Assembly (NCBI GenBank): GCA_964610885.1
Contig: CAZSWR010000008.1
Location: 1 to 57,508, forward strand
DNA from: CAZSWR01 sp964610885
Lineage (GTDB): Bacteria; Bacteroidota; Ignavibacteria; Kapaibacteriales; UBA2268
DNA: 57,508 bases
Direction: 5' to 3'
Every line of letters begins with the position of its first letter. Within the stretch, counting starts at the first letter, position 1. The position numbers were made by a program, and so were the translations under genes. The notes below the pieces were generated by a model, which was not told where the DNA came from, searched no databases, and saw nothing but the letters and a program-made list of their open reading frames with translations. Positions 7,748 through 15,360 of the stretch are shown here, one piece after another.

Positions 7748-8370
7748 CGTTTCTCTCCGGAAATTTTATATATCACATAATTGTGCAAATAAACATCCGA
7801 TTCGAAGCCGTAACCGGTTACGGTCTCCAGCGGCGACGTGATTCGGACGAACTCTTTGGAATTTACTTTCTGCCGGGCATTGTCCCAGTTCAGCACTTCC
7901 GTTTCCAAACGGGACTGCGAGCTGTCCGAGACGACCGTTACGTGCCCGTAAGCAGTCATATTTTTCGTTTTGTCATCGACCACTGCACTGTCCGCCGTCA
8001 GCAGGCTAAGCCGCTTCTGTGTGGTTTTCGAAAGGAATTCCACGGTCAGGCCGCCGCGCAGTATGGTCGTGGGCGGATTGTTGAAAATCAAAGCATAGCG
8101 AGCGCGAAGTATTGCTTTCGTATAGGACGAATCCACGAATATTGTCTCAATTTTCTCGGCAAATACGTCTGGCGCTGCCTGCGTTTCGCCCTCTTTGGCC
8201 CCTTGGGGGACCACTTTGTTGTCCGAGCAAGAATTCAAGAAACCCACCACAATCATGGCGCACACAAGCGCAGCCTTTGCTCCGGCGGCCAGGCCCCAAC
8301 GTGCGATCCATCCACTCGGAAGCGAATGGAATTGCGAGTCTATTTTATGTGGAAGTATACTATGCCTCAT
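7744..8370 (-). CDS. lptC: LPS export protein LptC, probable lipoprotein
   Basis: LptC links the inner-membrane LptBFG transporter to the periplasmic LptA bridge. This 208-aa protein has an N-terminal hydrophobic segment ending in a lipobox-like FLNSC (Cys 48), then a repetitive beta region typical of the OstA/LptC jellyroll. Characteristic strings are ADSAVVDDKTKNMTAYGHVTVVS and LETEVLNWDNARQKVNSKEFVRI, ending in TGYGFESDVYL. Lipoprotein anchoring instead of a transmembrane helix is seen in some Bacteroidota homologues. The first ATG overlaps the end of kdsA by 11 bp. An internal ATG before the hydrophobic core is possible but would shorten the signal sequence. lptA/lptB are not in the window. 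Confidence 0.82.
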   Translation of the reverse strand: MRHSILPHKIDSQFHSLPSGWIARWGLAAGAKAALVCAMIVVGFLNSCSDNKVVPQGAKEGETQAAPDVFAEKIETIFVDSSYTKAILRARYALIFNNPPTTILRGGLTVEFLSKTTQKRLSLLTADSAVVDDKTKNMTAYGHVTVVSDSSQSRLETEVLNWDNARQKVNSKEFVRITSPLETVTGYGFESDVYLHNYVIYKISGEKR

Positions 8371-9154
8371 GCGTGTTTCTGTTCATTTCGACAATTGAAA
8401 GGACTTCCTTAATAAGTTTTTCGGCTTCGGCCAGTGGAAGTTGTGTATTGGCATCGCTTTTCGCATCCTTCGGCGAGGGGTGCGTCTCGAAAAAGAGTCC
8501 GTCGATACCAATCGCGGCGGCGGCGCGGGCCAAGGGGCGGATGAAGCGCGGGTCTCCACCGGAAATTTCGCCCTCGGATGGCTTCTGCACGGAGTGGGTC
8601 GCGTCGAAGATGACCGGGAAGCCCATTTCGCGCATCAGCACGAGCGAGCGGAAATCGACGACCAAATCGTGGTAGCCAAAGAAAGTGCCGCGCTCGGTGA
8701 GCCAAACGTTTTTGTTGCCGGTGGCCGTAACCTTTTGCGCTGCGCTCTGCATATCGCCAGGGGCCATAAATTGGCCTTTTTTGATATTAACGGCTTTGCC
8801 GGTGCGGCCGGCGGCCACGAGCAATTCCGTCTGGCGCGAAAGGAAGGCAGGAATCTGAATAGCATCCACATATTTTCCGGCGAAAGTCGCTTCATCGACG
8901 GCGTGGACGTCCGTCAGGATCGGTATGTTGAACTCGGAACGTATGGCGGCCAAGTATTCGATCGAAAGCTTGTCCCCGAGGCCGGAGAAAGAGGCTATGC
9001 TCGTGCGGTTGGCCTTTTTGTACGAAGACTTAAAGTAGAATTCTACGTCTCTGCCTTCGAGTATTCTTTTCAGTTCTCCGGCCGTTTCGCGAAGCATTTC
9101 GCGAGATTCGATGACGCATGGGCCGGCAATTATGATAAATTTATTCTTTTTCAT
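8360..9154 (-). CDS. kdsA: 3-deoxy-8-phosphooctulonate (KDO-8-P) synthase
   Basis: Condenses phosphoenolpyruvate with arabinose-5-phosphate to make KDO-8-phosphate for the LPS inner core. Diagnostic segments include IIAGPCVIESREM, YFKSSYKKANRTS, GLGDKLSIEYLAAIR, DVHAVDEA, IQIPAFLSRQTELL, VNIKKGQFMAPGDM, VIFDATHSVQ and FFETHPSPKDAKSDANTQLPL. The start is set at the ATG of MKKNKFIIIAGPC, which matches the family N-terminus. An ATG/TTG-type start at 9220 would add 22 residues of unlikely sequence. First gene of the kdsA-lptC-tpiA-pgsA operon. An N-C-Y type versus metal-dependent type was not assigned. Confidence 0.96.
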   Translation of the reverse strand: MKKNKFIIIAGPCVIESREMLRETAGELKRILEGRDVEFYFKSSYKKANRTSIASFSGLGDKLSIEYLAAIRSEFNIPILTDVHAVDEATFAGKYVDAIQIPAFLSRQTELLVAAGRTGKAVNIKKGQFMAPGDMQSAAQKVTATGNKNVWLTERGTFFGYHDLVVDFRSLVLMREMGFPVIFDATHSVQKPSEGEISGGDPRFIRPLARAAAAIGIDGLFFETHPSPKDAKSDANTQLPLAEAEKLIKEVLSIVEMNRNTHEA

Positions 9155-9345
9155 AACAAACAATTCGTTACGTTGGTTTTCAATATTTAGCAATTTACAA
9201 ATTAAGAACCATTCGAGCAAGCAAGAATAATCGTAAATAGCGAAAAATAAGGATTTTTACAATATCAAGCTATCAATGGCACGGCGCTGTCAAATGCAAA
9301 TATAAATTATCAAGAATGACACGATCGAAGAATTGATCGCTAAGG
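9155..9345. other. kdsA upstream region
   Basis: About 190 bp of A+T-rich sequence carrying the kdsA 5' region. No reading frame or clear promoter is recognisable. A degenerate mobile repeat follows. Confidence 0.4.
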
Positions 9346-9553
9346 AGCTTGCAAGTAAAAGTATTTTGGTACAAACCCACGGGTACGATCCAAGTAATAT
9401 TTATAATATTATCAACCTATTAGCACAATCCTCTTTTTAGCCCAATTTGAAAAAGAGGGTTTTGGGATTTGAAAATATTTCAATCGCTTACGACGATTCA
9501 CGTATTGGGTCGAATCCCATTGCTGCAAATTTTGTTCTTTTTTTCAATAGACT
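9346..9553 (-). mobile_element. degenerate copy E of the MITE-like repeat
   Basis: Collinear with the copy at 45744-45960: a CCCACGGGT block, 'TATTAGCACAATCCTCTTTTTAGCCC', an AAAAGAGGG arm, a TTGGGTCGAATCCCATTGCTGCAAAT block and an end resembling TTTTTTTCAATAGACT. The other end (AGCTTGCAAGTAAAAGTA) is decayed and no target duplication is readable. Assigned as an old copy. Strand is given relative to the 14737-14953 copy. Confidence 0.6.
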
Positions 9554-9593
9554 CTTTGCAGAATGTAGATTCGTTCCAGGTAGAATCAATACA

Positions 9594-9720
9594 GAATGTG
9601 AGGGCGAGGTAACCTCGCCCCTACCAAAGAAAATATGGAAGTCATCAACCCGCGGGAGACACTTCGGCAAGCTCAGTGACCGCGGTAGCACAAGTAACTC
9701 ATCCGATGGCTAACAAGTAG
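9594..9720. repeat. short palindromic and phrase repeats
   Basis: GGGCGAGGT-AACCTCGCCC (9602-9620) is a near-perfect palindrome preceding CTACC, similar in form to repeats at 18961 and 45531. After it, CTTCGGCAAGCTCAGTGACC (9663-9682) and AACTCATCCGATGGCT (9696-9711) look like dispersed repeat phrases; the latter recurs at 57381-57400. No gene is present in 9554-9772. Confidence 0.5.
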
Positions 9721-9772
9721 GAATCGAACCGGAGTTAACACCAATAAAAATCGTTATAGAATATTTTACTTC

Positions 9773-11602
9773 CTATTTTCCACAATACTTGCTCGTATTC
9801 TCACGCCCCAATCTATTCCCGAGCGAAGCGCTGCGCGACCAATCTTCGCAGGCCCCATTATGGTCGCCAAGCAGCCAACGTGTATTGCCGCGGTTATTGA
9901 GGGCATCGGTGTAGTCGGGTTTCGTGGCCAGCGAGCTGTCGAAAAGAGGTAGAGCGGCGGGATAGTTTTGTCTTTCGGCCAATCGAGTGGCATTGTTGAA
10001 GAATGCTTTTGCAATATTGTCCACGGCTTCGGGCCAGACGGGTTTGGTGGCGAGCGCTTCGCGGAACCGAGCAATCGACGAATCGTACATCTCGGCGTTC
10101 AAATACGTGGAGCCGAGGTTGAAAACTGCCAGCGGGTAGTTTTTCCCTCTCTGGTCGATAACATTGAATAGATCCTTGCGGGCTGTATCGATCATGCCGA
10201 GTTTCGAGGCGGCATCGGCCCGATTGATCAGCACTTCGGGGTTGTTCGGGTGCGATTCGAGGGCGCGGCTCAGGCAATCGAAAGCTTCGCGTGGCTTCCC
10301 GGTCTCGCTATAGAACGCACCCAAATTCGTATATGCAACGATTGCTTTCGGATTGTGCTTAATTGCCGAAAGCGCAAATGTTTCCGGCGATCGGTAGTCA
10401 TTCGCGCGGACGAAAGCAGCGGTCGAGAGCGCCAAAACCACAAATACGGCAGCGCCGGCAGTGCTCCGAGGGAATCGCTTCCATTCCCTCGTGAAGAGGC
10501 AAGCCAACACGGGCAGAAGGCCAATCGAAGGCAGGTATGCGCGGTGGTCCAAATAGTCGAAGAAATGGTCCGCTTCCGAGTGGCGGAACGCCATGCCGGG
10601 GATTGTCAGGGCGAGGAACCAAGCCAATCCGAGAATCACTGCAATGCGATCATCTTTTTCATTTTTCAGGCCGAAAACAATGGCCGCAATCAAATAGAAA
10701 CAGCCAATTATTGTATATGCAATATTGAAAGCCGGCATCGGCGAAGCATCAATTGGCAGGAAAAATTTCGATACCAAATCGGGGATGGTTTGAATATTTC
10801 GAATGAAAGGACCCAAGCCGAAAAGTTCGGATTCCGTGGCGCCCTGAACCGCATTATTGCGCAGTACGAACCACACAGCAGCGCCCAGCGCAAACGGGAT
10901 CATCGACCGAATGAGGCGCTTCGAGTCTCTCGTCCTCTCCCCAACGAACCAGCCGATTCCGAGCAAAAGAATTGGCAACACGACTGCACTTTCTTTCGAT
11001 AAGGCAGCCAACAAGAAGGCCATTGCCGAAAGTATCAGGTCCGTCAGGCCATTTCGATCGGCATACCGAGCGTAGAAAATGGCGGAAACAATGCTGAAAA
11101 ATGCTAATAGCAAGTCGCCACGGGCAGGAATCCACGCCACGGCATGGGTGAACAAAGGATGAACTGCAAATATAAGCGACGCAACGTATGCGCCGGAGCG
11201 CGCCAAGCCGAGCCGCAACAGCAGCCGGTACGCCAAGACAGTCGTGAATATATGCAGCAGTAAGTTGCCAATATGGAAATCCTGCGGTTTCGTGCCGAAG
11301 ACTTTTGCATCGAGTATATACGAAACCGATTGCAAAGGCCGATAGAACGAACCGTTGCCTTCCTGGAAGAAAGCGTCAGTTGTGAATGCTTTGCCAATGC
11401 TGGAAAAGTCGGTGATCAGTTTCATGTTTCGCTCGATTATCAGGTTGTCGTCCAATCGAGTGTATCCAAACGATAATACCGAATAATACAAAGCGATAAT
11501 TAGAACCGCAACCGAAATTTCGGCGAGATGTTTGCCGAAAAACAGTTTCTCGAATGCGTTTCCCGAAGCCACAGATTTTTCTTCACGTTTTTCTTTTTTC
11601 AT
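9773..11602 (-). CDS. TMTC-like GT-C membrane glycosyltransferase with TPR domain
   Basis: 609 aa. A short basic cytoplasmic N-terminus leads to a first span (EISVAVLIIALYYSVLSFGY). The next extracytoplasmic loop carries the acidic pair YTRLDDNLI, placed like the catalytic Asp of GT-C enzymes. About ten spans follow (to roughly residue 405), then five or so tetratricopeptide repeats to the end (NPKAIVAYTNLGAFYSETGKPREAF..., NPEVLINRADAASKLG..., YPLAVFNLGSTYLNAEMYDSSIARF..., YTDALNNRGNTRWLLGDHNGACEDW). This is the layout of TMTC/PMT-related protein O-mannosyltransferases and many uncharacterised bacterial relatives. Likely role: transfer of a lipid-linked sugar to exported proteins or glycans (inference). 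It is monocistronic, with the T9SS gene divergent. Confidence 0.7.
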   Translation of the reverse strand: MKKEKREEKSVASGNAFEKLFFGKHLAEISVAVLIIALYYSVLSFGYTRLDDNLIIERNMKLITDFSSIGKAFTTDAFFQEGNGSFYRPLQSVSYILDAKVFGTKPQDFHIGNLLLHIFTTVLAYRLLLRLGLARSGAYVASLIFAVHPLFTHAVAWIPARGDLLLAFFSIVSAIFYARYADRNGLTDLILSAMAFLLAALSKESAVVLPILLLGIGWFVGERTRDSKRLIRSMIPFALGAAVWFVLRNNAVQGATESELFGLGPFIRNIQTIPDLVSKFFLPIDASPMPAFNIAYTIIGCFYLIAAIVFGLKNEKDDRIAVILGLAWFLALTIPGMAFRHSEADHFFDYLDHRAYLPSIGLLPVLACLFTREWKRFPRSTAGAAVFVVLALSTAAFVRANDYRSPETFALSAIKHNPKAIVAYTNLGAFYSETGKPREAFDCLSRALESHPNNPEVLINRADAASKLGMIDTARKDLFNVIDQRGKNYPLAVFNLGSTYLNAEMYDSSIARFREALATKPVWPEAVDNIAKAFFNNATRLAERQNYPAALPLFDSSLATKPDYTDALNNRGNTRWLLGDHNGACEDWSRSASLGNRLGRENTSKYCGK

Positions 11603-12090
11603 TACATGTCAATATTGGTTAACCTAACATTGCTGCAAAAATAACTCAAATTTGATAAATATGAAAAACATGATAATCATTGCTATGAATTACTTAGTTT
11701 TCTGAAAAAAGAAAAAATGGGCTACATATATTATATAGTAGTATTGACTTCCTTATGCGAACTCGCTAATTTTACTTTTTTTTTACAACTATCGATTTTT
11801 TGTGTAACATCTGACTTCATTCTGGGTTATTGTTCTAGAACGAAGCTGAATTGTTCTCTTGATTGTTCCATGACATCCGAGCGCTAACAAAAACCTGAGC
11901 CATTGAAATTCTTCCTTTTGGCAAGCAATGGCTTTGTGGTGGAGTGTATCCATACCAGCCGATCGGGCAGGAATGGATGCTGCCATGGTTCGCGAGCGCT
12001 CGAATGGACAGTATTCCGGGTTTCACTACAACTGTGACAACCCGGAACTCCATACAATCGAAATTTGTAATTTATTATAATGGAGGTTCC
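11603..12090 (+). promoter_or_regulatory. divergent promoter region and long structured leader
   Basis: A sigma-70-like pair TTGACT (11744-11749) and TAATTT (11767-11772), 17 bases apart, would give a leader of roughly 310 nt before the T9SS gene. The leader contains potential hairpins: GCCATTG (11899-) with CAATGGC (about 11926-11932), and TTCCGGGTT (12014-12022) with AACCCGGAA (12039-12047). It ends with a strong GGAGG site. No conserved riboswitch was recognised. Confidence 0.35.
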
Positions 12091-14268
12091 ATGAAACAGT
12101 TTATTCGCTTCGTTTTGGTCAGTTGCGCACTCTTGGCAACGGCTCTTGCCGCCACAGCGCCGCTCGCCGCGCAGATCGACACCTTGGACCCCGCTGAGGG
12201 CCGCGAACATTGGTTTGCAATTCCTGATTGCCAGTCGGCCGTCAGCGAAATCGTCCGGTGGGACGATGGTTCGCCTATTTTGATTTGGGTCGCATCCCGC
12301 TACAGCACCACCTTTACCATTCAGAGCACCGATGGCGTTACTGTCCCGCCCACCACCTACAACGTTGTTCCAGACGTCGTTACGGAAATCAATCTTCCTC
12401 AGGAGATTATGATGACCGCTAACGACAACGAAAGGGCAACGAACAAAGCCATAAAGATTACTTCGCCAATGCCCATAACAGTCGGTGCTTTTATCGCGTA
12501 TCGCTGGTCGGGCGAAGCTTTCCGAGTAATCCCTGCGGAATGGTTGGGCAGGGAATACTACACAGTCAATATGTGGCAAGACAAAGTACTTATGACCAAT
12601 GGAACCAGCCCGGAATACAAACCCGGCGAATTCGTGATCGTGGCCACGGCCGAGGGCACCACCACAATCGAATACACTCCTCGCGTCCGCACGAAATCGG
12701 CCTCTCCCGGCGAAACGAAGACAATTACTCTGAGCCAAGGCCAGACCTATTTGGTCGAGGCATATACGTCTGAATCGCTGAGCTGGAACACGGAACGAAG
12801 CGACCTTACAGGCTCGCATATCGTCGGGAACAAGCCATTTGCAGTGCTTTCCGGCCACACCAAGGGCACATACCCCCAATACCCGGCCACCTTGTACAAT
12901 ATCAAATCCGATTTCGTTCGCAATATGCTTATGGAAATGATATGGCCTGTTGAGCATTTGGGCTTTGATTATGTTTCTGCTCCAATTCGCCATAACAACA
13001 GGATATACGGCAATGCAGTACCAAACGAACGTGGGGACCTGATCCGATTCGTGGCTGCCTATCCGAACACGGTTATTAGCGAAGTGATTTATGATACTGC
13101 AACTAAGCAAAACATATTCGTTCCGATTACCGGCGAATTGCAGCCCGGTTCTTTCTTCGACATACTAAACAGAGAAACTCCCGGCTATTTCGTGGGCAAC
13201 AAGAAGTTCCTCGCGGCGCAGTTCTCCAAGGGGTGGCTCGACCACCTTCCTCCAACAAAAGCCGAAAACACTACAGGCGAGAAACCCGGCGACGGCGAGA
13301 TTCAGAACCCATCAATGAATGGACAAGGAATGATGCTCATTTTGGCTCCATACCAGAAATGGTGCAATTACTCTACATTCAAAATGATTCCAGGCATGAC
13401 CGATAATTTTGCTTATATCACATTCGTATCCAGCGAATTGCCATACCTGTCCTTCGATGGGCAGCCACTCCAGCAAAAATTGCAAGGCGGAGGCAAGAAA
13501 ATCCCCGGAACAATATTCTCAACCGCAGTATTGTACCTTGCTCCGGGCACCCACACGATTCGCAGCACCAATGACGCCAAGTTCGCCTGCTATTGCTACG
13601 GTGCATACGATGCCTGCAAGGATGGTTTCACTTACGGCTATCCAGTCGGTATGAACTATGCAGTCTCTTGCCCTGATTCATTGGTCGTAACCGACACATT
13701 GATTGGCGACGAATTCATCGGCGAATGCCAAATCAGAAATCGAGTCTCTGACGACACATCCTGCCTCGGCTTCTGGAGAATTGCGCTCAGCGAAGCGGAT
13801 TCGTCGAATATCTCATTCAGGTCTCTTACGGAACTCAACGACAGCTCTCATGTGTTCAAATTCGCAATAAAAATTCTCGACAAGGAGCGGGCCTCGAAAG
13901 CCAATATACAATTCCGAACCAAATCCGGCCTGGGGCTGAAGAAAGAATTCATTTATTCGCCCGAAGTAACCTCGACGGAAAAAGAACCCGCCATCGGTGT
14001 TACCGCGCTCGGAACGGCCTCGCCCAATCCGGCCAGCGGAAAAGCAAAAATTGAATACTCAGTCGCTTCGTCGGTTTCGAACGTGTCAATCGCTCTTTTT
14101 GATGCCCTTGGGAACGAAGTGGCTTGCCTATTCAACGCCCCACAGGCCGCAGGAGTCTATTCGATCGAAATTGATTCCGAAGCCCTTGCGTTGCCCGCCG
14201 GCCAATACTTCTTCAAAATGACTTGCGGCAACTTCTCGAAGACAATGCCACTCATTATTGCCAGATAA
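12091..14268 (+). CDS. T9SS-secreted protein with IgGFc-binding-like N-terminal region
   Basis: 725 aa from the ATG at 12091, which has GGAGG six bases upstream. The longer frame from 11944 lacks a signal. A signal peptide (MKQFIRFVLVSCALLATALAA...AAQ) is followed by EGREHWFAIPDCQSA and repeated beta-strand blocks (THTIRSTNDAKFACYCYGAYD, ILAPYQKWCNYSTFKMIPG). These resemble the IgGFc_binding-type region found in Bacteroidota surface proteins. The last 80 residues form a type A T9SS sorting domain (ASPNPASGKAKIEY..., LFDALGNEVACLF, AGQYFFKM). The product is therefore exported across both membranes and probably anchored on the surface. Function, perhaps adhesion, is inferred. Codon use matches neighbours. 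Confidence 0.8.
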   Translation: MKQFIRFVLVSCALLATALAATAPLAAQIDTLDPAEGREHWFAIPDCQSAVSEIVRWDDGSPILIWVASRYSTTFTIQSTDGVTVPPTTYNVVPDVVTEINLPQEIMMTANDNERATNKAIKITSPMPITVGAFIAYRWSGEAFRVIPAEWLGREYYTVNMWQDKVLMTNGTSPEYKPGEFVIVATAEGTTTIEYTPRVRTKSASPGETKTITLSQGQTYLVEAYTSESLSWNTERSDLTGSHIVGNKPFAVLSGHTKGTYPQYPATLYNIKSDFVRNMLMEMIWPVEHLGFDYVSAPIRHNNRIYGNAVPNERGDLIRFVAAYPNTVISEVIYDTATKQNIFVPITGELQPGSFFDILNRETPGYFVGNKKFLAAQFSKGWLDHLPPTKAENTTGEKPGDGEIQNPSMNGQGMMLILAPYQKWCNYSTFKMIPGMTDNFAYITFVSSELPYLSFDGQPLQQKLQGGGKKIPGTIFSTAVLYLAPGTHTIRSTNDAKFACYCYGAYDACKDGFTYGYPVGMNYAVSCPDSLVVTDTLIGDEFIGECQIRNRVSDDTSCLGFWRIALSEADSSNISFRSLTELNDSSHVFKFAIKILDKERASKANIQFRTKSGLGLKKEFIYSPEVTSTEKEPAIGVTALGTASPNPASGKAKIEYSVASSVSNVSIALFDALGNEVACLFNAPQAAGVYSIEIDSEALALPAGQYFFKMTCGNFSKTMPLIIAR

Positions 14269-14311
14269 TTAAATCAATAATTCGGCAACACAGGTATTCA
14301 TTCATCAACGC

Positions 14312-14346
14312 ACACGTCCGGCGCTTCAAGAAGTGGCCGGACGTGT
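14312..14346 (+). terminator. hairpin after the T9SS gene
   Basis: A perfect 11-bp stem (ACACGTCCGGC at 14312-14322, GCCGGACGTGT at 14336-14346) about 45 bases after the stop. The following T-run is short, so termination is likely but not certain. Confidence 0.55.
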
Positions 14347-14386
14347 TGCTTTGTGCACACTTCAAGAAAAATAATAGTTGCTGGTT

Positions 14387-14570
14387 GATACCGCGCGAGC
14401 GGTTGTTGTATTGTAGTGAGTTGCTTCCCCATTGCATTTCATACCGCATAGCGGTTGTTATAAAATACACTGAAAGAATCAACCAAACATTTATAAACAT
14501 TCGCTCGCGCGAAATCATGTACAAAAAACAAACAATATGCTACAATACAACAACCACTACGCGGTAAAAT
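14387..14570. repeat. cluster of REP-like palindromic units
   Basis: TACCGC-GCGA-GCGGTTGTTG (14388-) followed by TATTGTAG is matched by its inverted complement CTACAATACAACAACC (14538-) plus ACTACGCGGTA, giving about 27 imperfectly complementary bases. A third unit TACCGC-ATA-GCGGTTGTT lies between them. All share a CCGC-n-GCGG mini-hairpin plus TTGTT. This could be a REP/BIME-like cluster or a small defective element. The remaining 14571-14730 holds no gene. Confidence 0.5.
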
Positions 14571-14736
14571 ATCATTTTGATTTTAACAACTCGCTTAAAA
14601 TGGTATTTGGTACACTACCCACACATAACATTATATAGCCGAGAATTTTTATTAGGTTAGTTTCAATTGTTTCTGTAAATTAGTATAGTTGTTGGGGTTG
14701 TATGATATTATCTACCATATAATAAAGTCTGCTAAG

Positions 14737-14953
14737 AGTCTATTGAAATAGTAAAAGATTAGCAACAATGGGGCTTGCCCCATTGCATACATCGCGATAA
14801 GTCATTGATATCTCAAGAAATCCCCCAATCCCCCTTTTCTAAGGGGGCTAAAGAACGGTATGGGCTAATACATTGATAATATAGTAGTTATGGTTTGTAT
14901 CGAACCCACGGGTTAACCCGTGGGTTGGCACAGAGCTACTTTTTCAACAGTCT
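14737..14953 (+). mobile_element. MITE-like element, copy A (217 bp)
   Basis: The ends AGTCTATTGAAATAGTA and TACTTTTTCAACAGTCT form imperfect terminal inverted repeats. Flanks GCTAAG (14731-14736) and GCTAAA (14954-14959) match at 5 of 6 bases as a target duplication. The interior holds three palindromic blocks in order: CAATGGGGC-TT-GCCCCATTG, CCCCC...GGGGG, and ACCCACGGGTTAACCCGTGGGT. There is no reading frame of note, so it is non-autonomous. Confidence 0.75.
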
Positions 14954-15012
14954 GCTAAACGACAATTAGACAAAGCAAGAGATTTTGTTGATTTGGTATT
15001 GAAGGAATTATT

Positions 15013-15276
15013 ATGAATATAAACATCAAGCAACAACAACTGATCGATGAACTATATAGCAAGGTTCATTCGTTGTACCCAGAGATTTCATTTAAAGAAT
15101 TAGAAGTCTCGCCAGACGATCCCGAGCACATCTGGATTATCGTAACAGCCGATATGGACGAAGAAAGAGAATTAGAAATGCGCGAAATCGCCGCTGATTT
15201 GCAAACAGATATCCTTTTGAATTACGGATACGCTATCTCGATCATGACCGAAAACCCAAACACCATATATTATTGA
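15013..15276 (+). CDS. small hypothetical protein (87 aa)
   Basis: Begins MNINIKQQQLIDELYSKVHSLYP, preceded by AAGGA seven bases before the ATG. The product is acidic and soluble, with an alpha-beta-alpha-beta look (HIWIIVTADMDEERELEMREIAADLQTDILLNYGYAISIMTE). I do not recognise the family. The sequence just upstream reads in frame AKRQLDKARDFVDLVLKELL and stops at a TGA that overlaps this ATG (TTATGA). The gene therefore appears to be the surviving downstream partner of a coupled pair whose upstream member was cut by repeat copy A. Pairs of small genes like this are often regulatory or toxin-antitoxin, but nothing here proves that. Confidence 0.6.
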   Translation: MNINIKQQQLIDELYSKVHSLYPEISFKELEVSPDDPEHIWIIVTADMDEERELEMREIAADLQTDILLNYGYAISIMTENPNTIYY

Positions 15277-15330
15277 TAATTCACAAGTTTGCGGCATCTC
15301 GAAATAATCCGAACAGCAAAAGCACTCTCC

Positions 15331-15360
15331 AACGTGAAGCTATCCGATTAGCTTCACGTT
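15331..15360 (+). terminator. convergent hairpin overlapping the dnaE stop
   Basis: A perfect 12-bp stem AACGTGAAGCTA/TAGCTTCACGTT with a 6-nt loop, followed by TTTT on the plus strand. It could terminate the 15013 gene. On the other strand the same bases encode the last residues (NVKLIG) and stop of dnaE. Confidence 0.6.

Noticed and set aside
9715..9740. tRNA-like T-arm (GGTTCGATTCC) on the minus strand
   Set aside because: Flanking stems do not pair and no acceptor or anticodon arm is present.
11884..13110. 408-aa minus-strand frame opposite the T9SS gene
   Set aside because: Antisense shadow of a clearly real plus-strand gene with signal peptide and sorting domain; Arg/Cys/Gly-rich with no recognisable motif.
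14387..14570. Possible CRISPR remnant
   Set aside because: The units include one inverted copy, spacing is uneven and there are no regular spacers or cas genes; a REP-like cluster fits better.
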